Shown: positions 37,697-45,876, counted from the stretch's first letter. The stretch: 64,000 bases of DNA from Rubellimicrobium arenae (GCF_017916275.1 NZ_JAFMST010000012.1:62001-126000); one strand, 5' to 3'. The notes: a model not told the origin generated them from the letters alone. Program-made: numbers and translations.

Positions 37697-38032
37697 TCAG
37701 GACACATACCCTCGGCGGCGCTTCACACGCAGCAGAGCATGGAGCGCCGTCTTTGCCTCCGGAGCCGCCCCATACCAATCCGTCCGGGTCTGGCCCGAGG
37801 TCCCAATTCGCCCCCAGTGGCGCACCACCCCGCACTCGCCGAAGAGGCTGGTAACGAGCGCCAGGCTGTAGAACCGCCGCATGTTGCAGGACGGGTCCAC
37901 GCGGGTGAGGAGGACGAGGTCAGGGCTTTGGTCGATAACAACGAGCGCGGGCTCCGGTGCAGCCGGAGCAGGACCAGGTGGCAGTGCGGCCAGCCAGTCC
38001 ATGAGATCCAGCTGTTCGGGCTCGCTCATCAT
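37697..38032 (-). CDS. WGR-domain protein
   Basis: A 111-residue protein. The C-terminal three-quarters form a WGR domain: MRRFYSLALVTSLFGECGVV, then HWGRIGTSGQTRTDWY and AKTALHALLRVKRRRGY. In PARPs and MolR-like proteins the WGR domain binds DNA ends, and short single-domain versions are common on alphaproteobacterial plasmids and islands, often beside a recombinase. Its first ATG overlaps the stop codon of the serine recombinase fragment at 38029, showing they were a coupled pair. The recombinase is now broken, so how this gene is expressed is unclear. Confidence 0.8.
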   Translation of the reverse strand: MMSEPEQLDLMDWLAALPPGPAPAAPEPALVVIDQSPDLVLLTRVDPSCNMRRFYSLALVTSLFGECGVVRHWGRIGTSGQTRTDWYGAAPEAKTALHALLRVKRRRGYVS

Positions 38033-38265
38033 CCCGCTCCGCTCATGCTCCGCGTCCTTGACCCGGGGAAGTAGGCGTAGAACGTGGCCCGGCTCACGCC
38101 GAGCCTTTTCGCAATCTGGGCCACAGGGATGCTGGCATCCTTCAGGAGGGCCCGGGCCGTCGCGAGGTCCTCATCGGAGAGCTTGCGCCGGCGCCCGCCC
38201 TTGCGGCCCCGGGCAGCGGCAGCCTTCAGGCTTTCCAGTGTCCGCTCGCGGTGGAGGTCCAGGAA
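38029..38265 (-). pseudogene. 3' fragment of a serine recombinase (resolvase/invertase)
   Basis: Reading the minus strand from 38265 gives 78 codons: HRERTLESLKAAAARGRKGG, then RRRKLSDEDLATARALLKDA and a helix-turn-helix, IPVAQIAKRLGVSRATFYAY. This is the C-terminal end and DNA-binding domain of a Tn3-resolvase/Pin-type recombinase. An in-frame TAG at 38268-38266 sits where the catalytic part should continue, and IS30 sequence begins at 38280, so the roughly 120-residue catalytic domain is gone. The stop overlaps the WGR gene start. Confidence 0.85.
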
Positions 38266-38279
38266 CTACTCGGCGATGG

Positions 38280-38374
38280 TGAGCGCCACACGAGGTGCGA
38301 CTTTCGATCTGAGGTCATCATCGTGGGTCAGGCGCGCCGGTCCAAGACCTTTTCCCGGAACACCTCGGCCGGGG
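38280..38374. repeat. 95-bp duplicate of the IS30 left end
   Basis: Nearly identical (two mismatches) to the first 95 bp of the adjacent IS30, 38375-38469, and in the same orientation. It begins with the same terminal repeat TGAGCGCCACACGAGG and ends inside the transposase reading frame. It is what remains of an earlier IS30 copy into or next to which the present one inserted. Confidence 0.9.
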
Positions 38375-39489
38375 TGAGCGCCACACGAGGTGCGACTTTC
38401 GATCTGAGGTCATCATCGTGGGTCAGGCGCGCCGGTCCAAGACCTTTTCGCGGAACACCTCGGCCGGCGTTCGCCAGCCCAGGCACTTGCGAGGTGTGGC
38501 GTTCAGACGGTCGCAGATCGCCTTCAGCTGGGCGCCGGAGATCGATGTCGGGTCCATGTCGCGGGGCAGCCAGCGTCGCATGCGGCGGTTGGTGTTCTCG
38601 ACCGTGCCTTTCTGCCACGGCGAGCGCGGATCGCAGAACCAGGCCTGAACGCCGGCATGAGCTTGCAGGTGCGGCCAGTCGATGAACTCTGATCCTCGGT
38701 CAAAGGTGATCGAGCGGCGGGCCTTGAAGGGCAGGGAGCCCAGCACCGCCACGAGCTTGGCCATGATCGGCCTGGTCCGGCGGTCGGCGTTGGGCAGCAG
38801 GACGGTGAAGCGGCTGATGCGCTCGACCAGCGAGATCAGGTTGTGCGGGCCGAACTTCTGCCTGAACAGGACCAGATCCGCTTCCCAGTGGCCGAACTGG
38901 CGCCGATGCGCGACGTCGTCCGGACGGAACAGGATGCTGTTTTCTGGACAGAACTTCGGAGCCTGACGTTTGCGGGCGCGACGCGGGCGGCGCTTGCGGC
39001 GATGCTCGGGCAGATACCACCACAGATCGTGCTGCATACCTTCCTTGGAATAGACAAAGCGGTAAATCGTCTCCTGGCACACACGCGGCTTTGCGCCCTC
39101 GAGGCGCATGCGCCCGGCGATCTGCTCAGGTGTCCAACCGGCCTTGATCCGGTCGATGACTTGGCCCTGAAGCTCGGCGTGGCGGATCAGCTTGCGCTCC
39201 TTGGCGCGCCGGAGCGTCGCCTTCATCTTGGCCACCATCCAGAAGTAGCCCACGACCTTCGGCATGGCCTCATCGCGAAAGTGGTTGCGCTTGAGTTCCC
39301 GGTAGATGGTGGACCGATGCCGACCGAGCCTCTCGGCAATCACGTCCGGGCTGACCTTGGCCTGCCGCCACAGCTCCAGCTTCCGGCGTTCCTCGTCATT
39401 CAGTTGGGAGTAGGTGCGCTTCATCGGGCGTCCTTTCGAGGCTCAACAGATTGAGAAGACTCGAAAGTCGCGCTTCAGAGTAGCGCTCA
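38375..39489. mobile_element. IS30-family insertion sequence, apparently complete
   Basis: About 1.1 kb with one transposase gene. The left end reads TGAGCGCCACACGAGGTGCG and the right end (on the other strand) TGAGCGCTACTCTGAAGCGC, both continuing with ACTTTCGA. These form imperfect inverted repeats of about 27 bp. No target duplication is evident because the left flank is the end of another IS30 copy. It has replaced the 5' part of the recombinase gene. Confidence 0.85.
38423..39424 (-). CDS. IS30-family transposase
   Basis: A 333-residue DDE transposase. The N-terminal helix-turn-helix (YSQLNDEERRKLELWRQAKV and VIAERLGRHRSTIYRELKRN) recognises the ends. The catalytic triad is at D183 (GHWEADLVLF), D242 (FDRGSEFIDW) and E276 (GTVENTNRRMRRW), with the 33-residue D-E spacing of IS30. 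The frame is intact from the ATG at 39424, so it is probably active. A broken relative lies at 34265-35165. Confidence 0.95.
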   Translation of the reverse strand: MKRTYSQLNDEERRKLELWRQAKVSPDVIAERLGRHRSTIYRELKRNHFRDEAMPKVVGYFWMVAKMKATLRRAKERKLIRHAELQGQVIDRIKAGWTPEQIAGRMRLEGAKPRVCQETIYRFVYSKEGMQHDLWWYLPEHRRKRRPRRARKRQAPKFCPENSILFRPDDVAHRRQFGHWEADLVLFRQKFGPHNLISLVERISRFTVLLPNADRRTRPIMAKLVAVLGSLPFKARRSITFDRGSEFIDWPHLQAHAGVQAWFCDPRSPWQKGTVENTNRRMRRWLPRDMDPTSISGAQLKAICDRLNATPRKCLGWRTPAEVFREKVLDRRA

Positions 39490-39510
39490 CCCGCCTACAG
39501 GCCAAAGTCG

Positions 39511-39526
39511 CATAATATATATTATG
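39511..39526. promoter_or_regulatory. Perfect 16-bp AT-rich palindrome upstream of the RsbQ-like gene
   Basis: CATAATATATATTATG equals its own reverse complement. It lies in an unusually AT-rich patch 109 bp upstream of the hydrolase gene start, just outside the IS30 right end. A TATAAG candidate -10 lies at about 39604-39609. It could be an operator for the cluster's own LuxR-type regulator or another dimeric protein; direct evidence is lacking. Confidence 0.5.
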
Positions 39527-39634
39527 TAAAGTACATGATTCGGCGAAGTTCCACCAGGCGCGCCGACTGCTCGCCTCATGGTGGTTTCCTAAATCCGCCT
39601 GCGATATAAGACGCGAAAGTCGAAGGAACGCGTC

Positions 39635-40429
39635 ATGGACGTGATCAAGCGTAACAATGTTAAGGTTCTTGGCGAAGGAACGCAGCCCATCGTCTTCGCC
39701 CATGGCTTCGGCTGCGACTGGACGGCCTGGCGCAGCGTGGCCCCCAACTTTGAACGCGACCATAAGGTCATCCTCTTCGATCATGTCGGCGCTGGCGGCT
39801 CCGATCTGACGGCCTACAGGTCCGACAAGTATTCGAGCTACGCCGGCTATGTCGCCGACGTGCTGGAGATCATCGACGAACTGGACATGAACGACATCGT
39901 GTTCGTCGGGCACTCGGCCGCCGCCATGATCGGGATGCTGGCCTCCATCCAGAAGCCCGAGCGGTTCGACAGTCTGGTCATGGTGTCGCCCTCGCCGTCT
40001 TTCCTCGATGAAGGCGACTACAAGGGCGGCTTCTCACGCGATGACATCGACGGATTGCTCGAGGTGCTGGACAGCAACTTCCTGGGTTGGTCCCGGTCGA
40101 CCGCGCCGCTCATCATGGGCAATCCCGAGCGGCCGGAGCTGGGCGACGTCCTGACCGGGAGCTTCTGCCGCACCGACCCCGACATCGCCCGGGAGTTCGC
40201 GCGCGTCGTGTTCCTTGCCGATCACCGGGCGGATGTCCCGAACTGCACGAAGCGGGCGCTCGTGCTTCAGACACAGGCCGACTTGATCGCTCCGGTCGAA
40301 GTCGGCCATTATATGCACGACCACCTTCCCAACAGCGAACTGGTGCTCATGAAGGCCACGGGTCACTGCCCGCATATCAGCGCGCCGGAGGAAACGTCCG
40401 CGGCGATCCGCAGCTTCCTGGCCGGATGA
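39635..40429 (+). CDS. RsbQ-like alpha/beta hydrolase
   Basis: A 264-residue alpha/beta hydrolase closely resembling RsbQ and the plant receptors KAI2/D14 in layout. The nucleophile is Ser94 in VGHSAAAMIGMLAS, with Asp216 in LQTQADLIAP and His244 in ATGHCPHIS; these spacings match the Bacillus RsbQ triad almost exactly. MVSPSPSFLDEGDYKGGF and GSFCRTDPDIAREFA are further RsbQ hallmarks. In Bacillus RsbQ is needed by the PAS-phosphatase RsbP to sense energy stress, probably by handling a hydrophobic ligand. Here the next gene, four bases on, is a PAS histidine kinase, so a comparable ligand relay is likely (inference). It starts at ATG 39635 after AAGGAA. Confidence 0.92.
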   Translation: MDVIKRNNVKVLGEGTQPIVFAHGFGCDWTAWRSVAPNFERDHKVILFDHVGAGGSDLTAYRSDKYSSYAGYVADVLEIIDELDMNDIVFVGHSAAAMIGMLASIQKPERFDSLVMVSPSPSFLDEGDYKGGFSRDDIDGLLEVLDSNFLGWSRSTAPLIMGNPERPELGDVLTGSFCRTDPDIAREFARVVFLADHRADVPNCTKRALVLQTQADLIAPVEVGHYMHDHLPNSELVLMKATGHCPHISAPEETSAAIRSFLAG

Positions 40430-40432
40430 CTC

Positions 40433-42055
40433 ATGCCGCCCTCGGGTGCTCCTCCCGATGAAACGGCCGAAGACCTCTACGAGAGTGCGCCTGTCGGTTA
40501 TCTGACTCTCGACTCGGGCGGTCTCATCACGCGCGTGAACGGAACGCTGGCCGGATGGCTCAACCTGGACAAGCCGGCGCTCCTGGGTCAGAAGGTGCAG
40601 AAGATCCTGACGCCTGGCGCGCGGATCTTCTACGAGACCCATTGCGGCCCCATCCTTCGGCTTGAAGGCGCGCTGCGCCAGATCGCGCTGGACCTTCGGC
40701 GCGCCGATGGCACCCGTCTCCCGGCCCTCATGGAATGGCGGCGCGTGGACGGCCTCGACGGCGCTCCGCTGGGCTACAGGGTCATGGTCGTCGATGCGAC
40801 CGAACGTCGGGCCTATGAGCGCGAACTCCTGGACGAGCGTGAGCGGGCCCGGAAGACCGCCGAAGAGCTCGCGCGGCTCAATGCGGATCTCGAAACGCGG
40901 GTCGAGGCGCGGACCGCCGATCTCGTGCAGCTCCGCAAGATCGAGAGCCTGGGTCAGCTGACCGGGGGCGTCGCGCATGACATGAACAATCTGCTCACGC
41001 CTATCGTGACTTGCCTCGACATCCTCTCGCGGAGCACGAACCTCAGCCCGCGCCAGGAGCGTCTTCTGGGAGGTGCGACGGAAGCGGCCGAGCGCGCCCG
41101 GATCCTCGTGAGCCGGATGCTGACCTTTGCGCGCCGTCAGCACCTCGAGGCTCGCCCCGTCGACCTGACCGAGCTGGTTCTTGGAATGCACGACCTGATC
41201 ACGCGCTCGATCGGCCCCCTCATCGAGCTGCATGTCCAGGCCGATCCCGACCTTCCGCTCGCCCGGGTGGACCCCAACCAGCTCGAGCTCGCGATCCTGA
41301 ACCTGAGTGTGAATGCTCGCGACGCAATGAACGGCCAGGGTCACCTGACCCTTCGGCTCGGGACGACCCTGATCGCGGACGGACAGCCAGCGCCTCTACC
41401 GGCGGGGCGCTACATGTCACTGGTGATGCGCGATACGGGCGCCGGGATGGATGCGGCCACGCTCGCCCGCGCGACGGAGCCGTTCTTCACCACCAAGGCG
41501 CCGGGACATGGAACCGGCCTTGGCCTCTCCATGGTCCATGGACTGGCGGAACAGAGCGGAGGTGCCCTCTTCATCGAGAGCGTCCCCCAGGCCGGAACCA
41601 CGGTGACCATCCTGCTTCCTCTCGCCAGCGAGGCAGTGCGCGCCACGCCTGCCCCGCCCGCACCTTCCTACAAGGAGCCGGTCCAACGGCTGCGAATCCT
41701 CCTCGTGGACGACGACGAACTTGTCCGGAGCAGCGTCGCGGCGATGTTGGATGAGCTGGGTCACGACGTCAGGGATGTCGCCACGCCGCTGCTGGCACTG
41801 AACGAAGTGAACGCCGCCTACCCGGACCTGCTGATTTCGGACTTCGCCATGCCTGGGATGACGGGTCTGGCCCTCATACAGGCGGCACGTCAGCAGCGCC
41901 CGTCCCTTCCCGTGCTCCTGGTCACCGGGTTTGCGAACCTCCCGGACCTGGACGCGACGACCCTGCCCCGCCTGTCCAAGCCGTTCTCGCGGGCCGAACT
42001 GGCCAGCGCCATCGCTCAGGCTGCGCACGTCCCGAATGCGTCACTAGCCACCTAA
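40433..42055 (+). CDS. PAS hybrid histidine kinase-receiver, partner of the RsbQ-like hydrolase
   Basis: A 540-residue soluble protein. A PAS domain (residues 13-125, with the unusual ILTPGARIFYETHCGPILRL) is followed by a coiled coil (126-168) and HisKA with His182 in GGVAHDMNNLLTPI. The catalytic domain has N-box NLSVNARDAM, G1 RDTGAGM, EPFFTTK and G2 GTGLGLSMV. A C-terminal receiver carries D426-D428, phosphorylation site D470 in ISDFAMPG, and K516. The PGxRIFYETH stretch also occurs, as I recall it, in PAS domains paired with RsbQ-type hydrolases. The receiver being attached suggests intramolecular phosphotransfer and an additional partner. The start is four bases after the hydrolase gene. 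Confidence 0.9.
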   Translation: MPPSGAPPDETAEDLYESAPVGYLTLDSGGLITRVNGTLAGWLNLDKPALLGQKVQKILTPGARIFYETHCGPILRLEGALRQIALDLRRADGTRLPALMEWRRVDGLDGAPLGYRVMVVDATERRAYERELLDERERARKTAEELARLNADLETRVEARTADLVQLRKIESLGQLTGGVAHDMNNLLTPIVTCLDILSRSTNLSPRQERLLGGATEAAERARILVSRMLTFARRQHLEARPVDLTELVLGMHDLITRSIGPLIELHVQADPDLPLARVDPNQLELAILNLSVNARDAMNGQGHLTLRLGTTLIADGQPAPLPAGRYMSLVMRDTGAGMDAATLARATEPFFTTKAPGHGTGLGLSMVHGLAEQSGGALFIESVPQAGTTVTILLPLASEAVRATPAPPAPSYKEPVQRLRILLVDDDELVRSSVAAMLDELGHDVRDVATPLLALNEVNAAYPDLLISDFAMPGMTGLALIQAARQQRPSLPVLLVTGFANLPDLDATTLPRLSKPFSRAELASAIAQAAHVPNASLAT

Positions 42056-42149
42056 GTCGGGCGCTCCCCCGCTTCTTTCCCCAGCGTCAACGTTGAAGGA
42101 TCAGAAAAAACCGGGTGTGATCGAGGTCGGACATGGTAAACAGATTGTC

Positions 42150-42905
42150 ATGCATGACCTTGTCGTCCACCTGGATCGCGTGAACAACGCGAACTCCGTC
42201 GAGGGGCTTTGGCGCCTGCATCTCGACGCCATGGCAGCTTATGGATTCGATCGGCTTCTCTACGGCTACACCCGGTACCGGAGCGGACGGTCCCTCGGGG
42301 ATCCGCAGGACTGGGTCGTCCTGACGAACCTGCCGGCCGCCTATATGCGCCCTTACATCGAGGACGGGCTTTACGCCAACGGCCCCATGGTGCGTTGGGC
42401 GTTGGAGCATGATGGCGCCTGCTCCTGGTCGGTGATTACCGACATGGTCAACCGCGGAACCCTCAGCCCTGCGGAACTGAAGACCATGGAGTTCAATCGG
42501 AAGCTCGGTGTCAGCGCGGGCTATACGATCAGCTTCCGTTCAGTGTCCCAGCGCGCCAAGGGTGGAATCGGGCTCTGCGCCCGGCCAGGGATGAGCCAGG
42601 ACGATGTGGACGCCCTGTGGCAGGAGCATGGGCCGGGGATCACGGTGATGAACAACGTGTTCCACCTCAAGCTCCTCACCCTGCCCTACAGCGGCTCGCG
42701 TCAGCTCACCCAGCGCCAGCGGGAAGTCCTGCAATGGGTGGGTGACGGCAAAACGGCGCAGGACATCGCCCTGCTCATGGGCCTGACGGCCGCAACGGTC
42801 GAAAAGCACCTGCGGCTTGCCCGCGAGGCCCTGGATGTCGAGACGACTGCCCAGGCAGTCCTGAAAGCCGCGTTCTACAATCAGATGTTCACGATCGACG
42901 CCTAG
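42150..42905 (+). CDS. LuxR-family regulator with autoinducer-binding-like domain
   Basis: A 251-residue protein from ATG 42150; an in-frame TTG at 42093 would add 19 residues. The N-terminal half follows the LuxR autoinducer-binding pattern (FDRLLYGYTRYR, YIEDGLYANGPMVRWALEHDGACSW, SAGYTISFRS). The C-terminal half is a LuxR helix-turn-helix (LTQRQREVLQWVGDGKTAQD, then ATVEKHLRLAREAL). At the place where AHL receptors have an Asp-Pro pair, NGP is present, so AHL binding is doubtful. There is no luxI in the window. Being co-directional with the hydrolase-kinase pair, about 95 bp downstream, it may be the output regulator or an independent solo receptor. Confidence 0.85.
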   Translation: MHDLVVHLDRVNNANSVEGLWRLHLDAMAAYGFDRLLYGYTRYRSGRSLGDPQDWVVLTNLPAAYMRPYIEDGLYANGPMVRWALEHDGACSWSVITDMVNRGTLSPAELKTMEFNRKLGVSAGYTISFRSVSQRAKGGIGLCARPGMSQDDVDALWQEHGPGITVMNNVFHLKLLTLPYSGSRQLTQRQREVLQWVGDGKTAQDIALLMGLTAATVEKHLRLAREALDVETTAQAVLKAAFYNQMFTIDA

Positions 42906-43021
42906 CCGACTGTAAGCCGTCCCGGCCCGACAGTCACAGCACCCAGGCCAGCGATGCAACTGGCCGGCAGGCCCGCCTCATGGAGTGGGGCCGCCGCCAT
43001 GACCGGGGGCGACCCGAAATG

Positions 43022-43058
43022 ACGGCACCGCGCCGCTCCGTGGGCTACGCGGTGCCGT
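43022..43058 (-). terminator. Stem-loop after tsf
   Basis: ACGGCACCGCG (43022-43032) pairs perfectly with CGCGGTGCCGT (43048-43058), eleven base pairs, shortly after the tsf stop. This is a likely terminator of rpsB-tsf, although only a short T-run follows. Confidence 0.65.
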
Positions 43059-43066
43059 CGGTCGCC

Positions 43067-43945
43067 TTAGGCGCCGGCGTTCATCTTGGCCACTTCGGCC
43101 GCGAAGTCTTCGGTCGCCTTCTCGATGCCCTCGCCGACCGCGAGCCGCACAAAGCCGGTGACCGAGACGCCGGCGTCCTTGGCCGCCTGGGCCACCGTCA
43201 GATCCGGATTCACGACGAAGGCCTGGCCCATGAGGGTCGCCTCGGCCATGAACTTCTTCATCCGGCCTTCCAGCATCTTCTCGATCACGGCGTCGGGCTT
43301 GCCCGATTCCTTCGCGATGTCGAACTGGACCTGACGCTCCTTGGCGACCAGCGCCGGATCAAGCGCGGCTTCGTCCAGGGCGGCGGGGTTCGCGGCGGCG
43401 ACGTGCATCGCGATCTGGCGGCCGATGCCGTTGTCGGCACCCGACAGCGCAACAAGGACGCCGATCTTGCCGAGACCCTCGGCGGCGGCGTTGTGGACAT
43501 AGGACACGACGGTGTCGCCGCTGAGCGTCGCCATGCGGCGGATCGTCATGTTCTCGCCGATCTTGGCGATGGCGTCGGTGACGGTGGCCTCGGCGCTCTG
43601 CCCGTTGATGTCGGCCTGCTTCAGCGCGTCGACATCGTTCACGCCCAGGGCGGCGGTGGCCACGCTACGGACCAGCGCCTGGAACTCGGCGTTCTTGGCC
43701 ACGAAGTCGGTCTCGGAGTTCACCTCGACGACAACGCCCTTGCCACCTTCGACGGCCACGCCCACGAGCCCTTCGGCCGCGGTGCGCCCGGACTTCTTGG
43801 CGGCCTTGGCAAGACCCTTGGTCCGCAGCCAGTCGATGGCAGCGTCCATGTTGCCATCGGTCTCGGTCAGCGCCTTCTTGGCGTCCATCATGCCCGCGCC
43901 GGTGGTCTCGCGCAGTTCCTTCACCATGCTCGCCGTGACGGCCAT
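43067..43945 (-). CDS. tsf: Elongation factor Ts
   Basis: A 292-residue nucleotide-exchange factor for EF-Tu. The N-terminal UBA-like region [20 protein letters not shown] and [32 protein letters not shown] match EF-Ts, followed by [12 protein letters not shown], the conserved EF-Tu contact. The core repeat then leads to the ending [18 protein letters not shown]. It lies 74 bp downstream of rpsB on the minus strand, the usual rpsB-tsf operon. The ATG follows AAGGAGGATG. Confidence 0.97.
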   Translation of the reverse strand: MAVTASMVKELRETTGAGMMDAKKALTETDGNMDAAIDWLRTKGLAKAAKKSGRTAAEGLVGVAVEGGKGVVVEVNSETDFVAKNAEFQALVRSVATAALGVNDVDALKQADINGQSAEATVTDAIAKIGENMTIRRMATLSGDTVVSYVHNAAAEGLGKIGVLVALSGADNGIGRQIAMHVAAANPAALDEAALDPALVAKERQVQFDIAKESGKPDAVIEKMLEGRMKKFMAEATLMGQAFVVNPDLTVAQAAKDAGVSVTGFVRLAVGEGIEKATEDFAAEVAKMNAGA

Positions 43946-44019
43946 CTCATCCTCCTTGAATGGAAATCCGGGCGGGGTGTCGCACCCGCCCGGTGTCAGT
44001 TTCGCGACAAACGCCCGGA

Positions 44020-44784
44020 TCAGGCGGTCGCGGTGTCCTCGAGAGTCTCTTCGTTGAGATGCTCCATGGCGCCGAGGTCAACGCCGGCGGCACCCAGTTG
44101 GGCGCTCATGCCGTCGAGGGCCGCGCGGGCCACGAGATCGCAGTAGAGCTGGATCGCGCGGGCGGCGTCATCGTTGCCGGGGATCACATAGTCCACGCCC
44201 TTGGGCGAGCAGTTGGTGTCCACAACGGCCACGACCGGAATGCCGAGCTTCTGGGCTTCCTGGATCGCCAGGTCTTCCTTGTTCACGTCGATGACGAACA
44301 GGAGATCCGGCACGCCGCCCATCTCACGGATGCCGCCCAGCGAGGCCTGGAGCTTGGCCTGCTCGCGCTCCATGCCGAGCCGCTCCTTCTTGGTGAGGCC
44401 TTCGAAGCCGCGGTCGGCGGCTTCGTCGATGGCCTTGAGGCGCGCGATCGACTGGGACACGGTCTGCCAGTTGGTCAGCGTGCCGCCCAGCCAGCGGTGG
44501 TTCATGTAGAACTGGGCCGAACGCTCCGCGGCGTCGGCGATCGACTTCTGCGCCTGGCGCTTGGTGCCGACGAAGAGGATGCGGCCGCCGCGGGCGACGG
44601 TGTCGCGGATCACGCGCAGCGCTTCGTCCAGCATGGGAACGGTCTGCGTCAGGTCCAGGATGTGGATCCCGTTGCGCGACCCGTAGATGAACGGGGCCAT
44701 GCGGGGGTTCCAGCGCGCGGTCTGGTGGCCGAAGTGAACGCCTGCTTCAAGAAGCTGGCGCATGGAAAACTCAGGGAGAGCCAT
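44020..44784 (-). CDS. rpsB: 30S ribosomal protein S2
   Basis: A 254-residue protein: [51 protein letters not shown] and [31 protein letters not shown]-type segments identify S2, with [19 protein letters not shown] near the end. ATG 44784 is used; the longer frame upstream is a shadow. It has an approximately 190-bp leader on the minus strand with a strong stem-loop (44808-44855), where autoregulation by S2 could act. Confidence 0.97.
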   Translation of the reverse strand: MALPEFSMRQLLEAGVHFGHQTARWNPRMAPFIYGSRNGIHILDLTQTVPMLDEALRVIRDTVARGGRILFVGTKRQAQKSIADAAERSAQFYMNHRWLGGTLTNWQTVSQSIARLKAIDEAADRGFEGLTKKERLGMEREQAKLQASLGGIREMGGVPDLLFVIDVNKEDLAIQEAQKLGIPVVAVVDTNCSPKGVDYVIPGNDDAARAIQLYCDLVARAALDGMSAQLGAAGVDLGAMEHLNEETLEDTATA

Positions 44785-44807
44785 GTCCTTGTCCTTTCCG
44801 GTTTGAG

Positions 44808-44855
44808 CCCTCGACGGAGGATCAGGGTCGCCCCCAACCGGTGGACCGTCGAGGG
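44808..44855 (-). promoter_or_regulatory. Stem-loop in the rpsB leader
   Basis: CCCTCGACGG (44808-44817) and CCGTCGAGGG (44846-44855) form a perfect 10-bp stem with a 28-nt loop, between 24 and 71 bases upstream of the rpsB start. It could be an S2-binding autoregulatory leader as known for rpsB in other bacteria; alternatively it is a transcription attenuator. Confidence 0.5.
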
Positions 44856-44979
44856 ATGTCTCCCCCCGGGGCCCGCCTCCGCCTGTGAAGTGGGGGGGAC
44901 CTAACGGCAAAGGTGGGCGGATGCAAGGGGCTGCGGGCCCGGGTTGACCTCGTGGGGCCGATCGTCGCAACTGCCTGCC

Positions 44980-45876
44980 ATGATCGCTGCCCCCGACATC
45001 CTTTGCATCGGCTCGGTTCTTTGGGACATCATCGGGCGCACCCCGTCGCATATGCGGCTGGCGGCGGATGTGCCCGGACGGATCACCCGGGTGCCGGGCG
45101 GCGTCGCCATGAACATCGCCATGACGCTTCGCCGCTTCGGACTGCGCCCGGCGATCCTGACCGCCCTGGGCCGCGACCCCGAGGGCGAGACCCTCGCGGC
45201 CGAGGCAGGGCGCATGGGCATCATCACCGATTTCGCGTATCTTTCCGAAGACCTGCCGACCGATCGTTACATGGCGATCGAAGGCGCGAACGGCCTCATC
45301 GCGGCCATTGCGGACGCGCATTCGCTCGAGGCGGCCGGGGACAAGATCCTCCGCCCGCTCGAGGATGGCCGGCTCGGATCCCCCGGCTCCCCCTGGAGTG
45401 GTCCGGTGGCGCTGGACGGCAATCTCACGGCCGACCTGCTGGCTCGCATCGCAGCCTCGCCCCTCTTCTTCAGAGCCGACTTGAGGGTCGCCTCCGCAAG
45501 CCCCGGAAAAGCCGAACGTCTTCTCCCGTTGCTGGATCACACCGGCGCGACGCTCTACGTCAATCTCGAAGAAGCGGGCATCCTGTGCCAAAGGGAGTTC
45601 GCGACCTCCGCCGAGGCCGCCGAGGGCCTGCTTGGGCGGGGTGCCCGGCGGATTCTGGTGACCGATGGGGGCCGGTCGGCCTCCGACGGCGACTCCGGGG
45701 CTGGCGTGCTGACCCAATCCCCGCCCGAGGTTCTGGTCACGCGCGTGACCGGAGCGGGCGATACCTTCATGGCCGCCCATATCGTGGCCGAGCGCGAAGG
45801 CGCCACCCGTGACGCCGCGCTGGACCGTGCCCTTAGGGCCGCCGCCCATTACGTTTCCGGAGACACACCTTCATGA
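44980..45876 (+). CDS. psuK: PfkB-family pseudouridine kinase
   Basis: A 298-residue sugar kinase of the ribokinase/PfkB family. [16 protein letters not shown] at the N terminus, [16 protein letters not shown] (first signature) and the C-terminal [18 protein letters not shown] with the catalytic Asp of GAGD are clear. Because psuG follows with an ATGA overlap, the substrate is taken to be pseudouridine, which is phosphorylated before cleavage. ATG 44980 is preferred over 44944. It is divergent from rpsB. Confidence 0.9.
   Translation: MIAAPDILCIGSVLWDIIGRTPSHMRLAADVPGRITRVPGGVAMNIAMTLRRFGLRPAILTALGRDPEGETLAAEAGRMGIITDFAYLSEDLPTDRYMAIEGANGLIAAIADAHSLEAAGDKILRPLEDGRLGSPGSPWSGPVALDGNLTADLLARIAASPLFFRADLRVASASPGKAERLLPLLDHTGATLYVNLEEAGILCQREFATSAEAAEGLLGRGARRILVTDGGRSASDGDSGAGVLTQSPPEVLVTRVTGAGDTFMAAHIVAEREGATRDAALDRALRAAAHYVSGDTPS

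Noticed and set aside
38280-38470. Repeated unit that could suggest a CRISPR or iteron array
   Set aside because: Only two copies of 95 bp, both ends of an IS30; no spacers.
39600-39625. CGAAAGTCG near the RsbQ-like gene start, resembling part of the IS30 terminal repeat
   Set aside because: Only nine bases match and the rest of the repeat is absent; probably coincidence.
42908-42935. GACTGT / ACAGTC stem after the LuxR-type gene as a terminator
   Set aside because: Only six base pairs, a 16-nt loop and no T-run; too weak to call.
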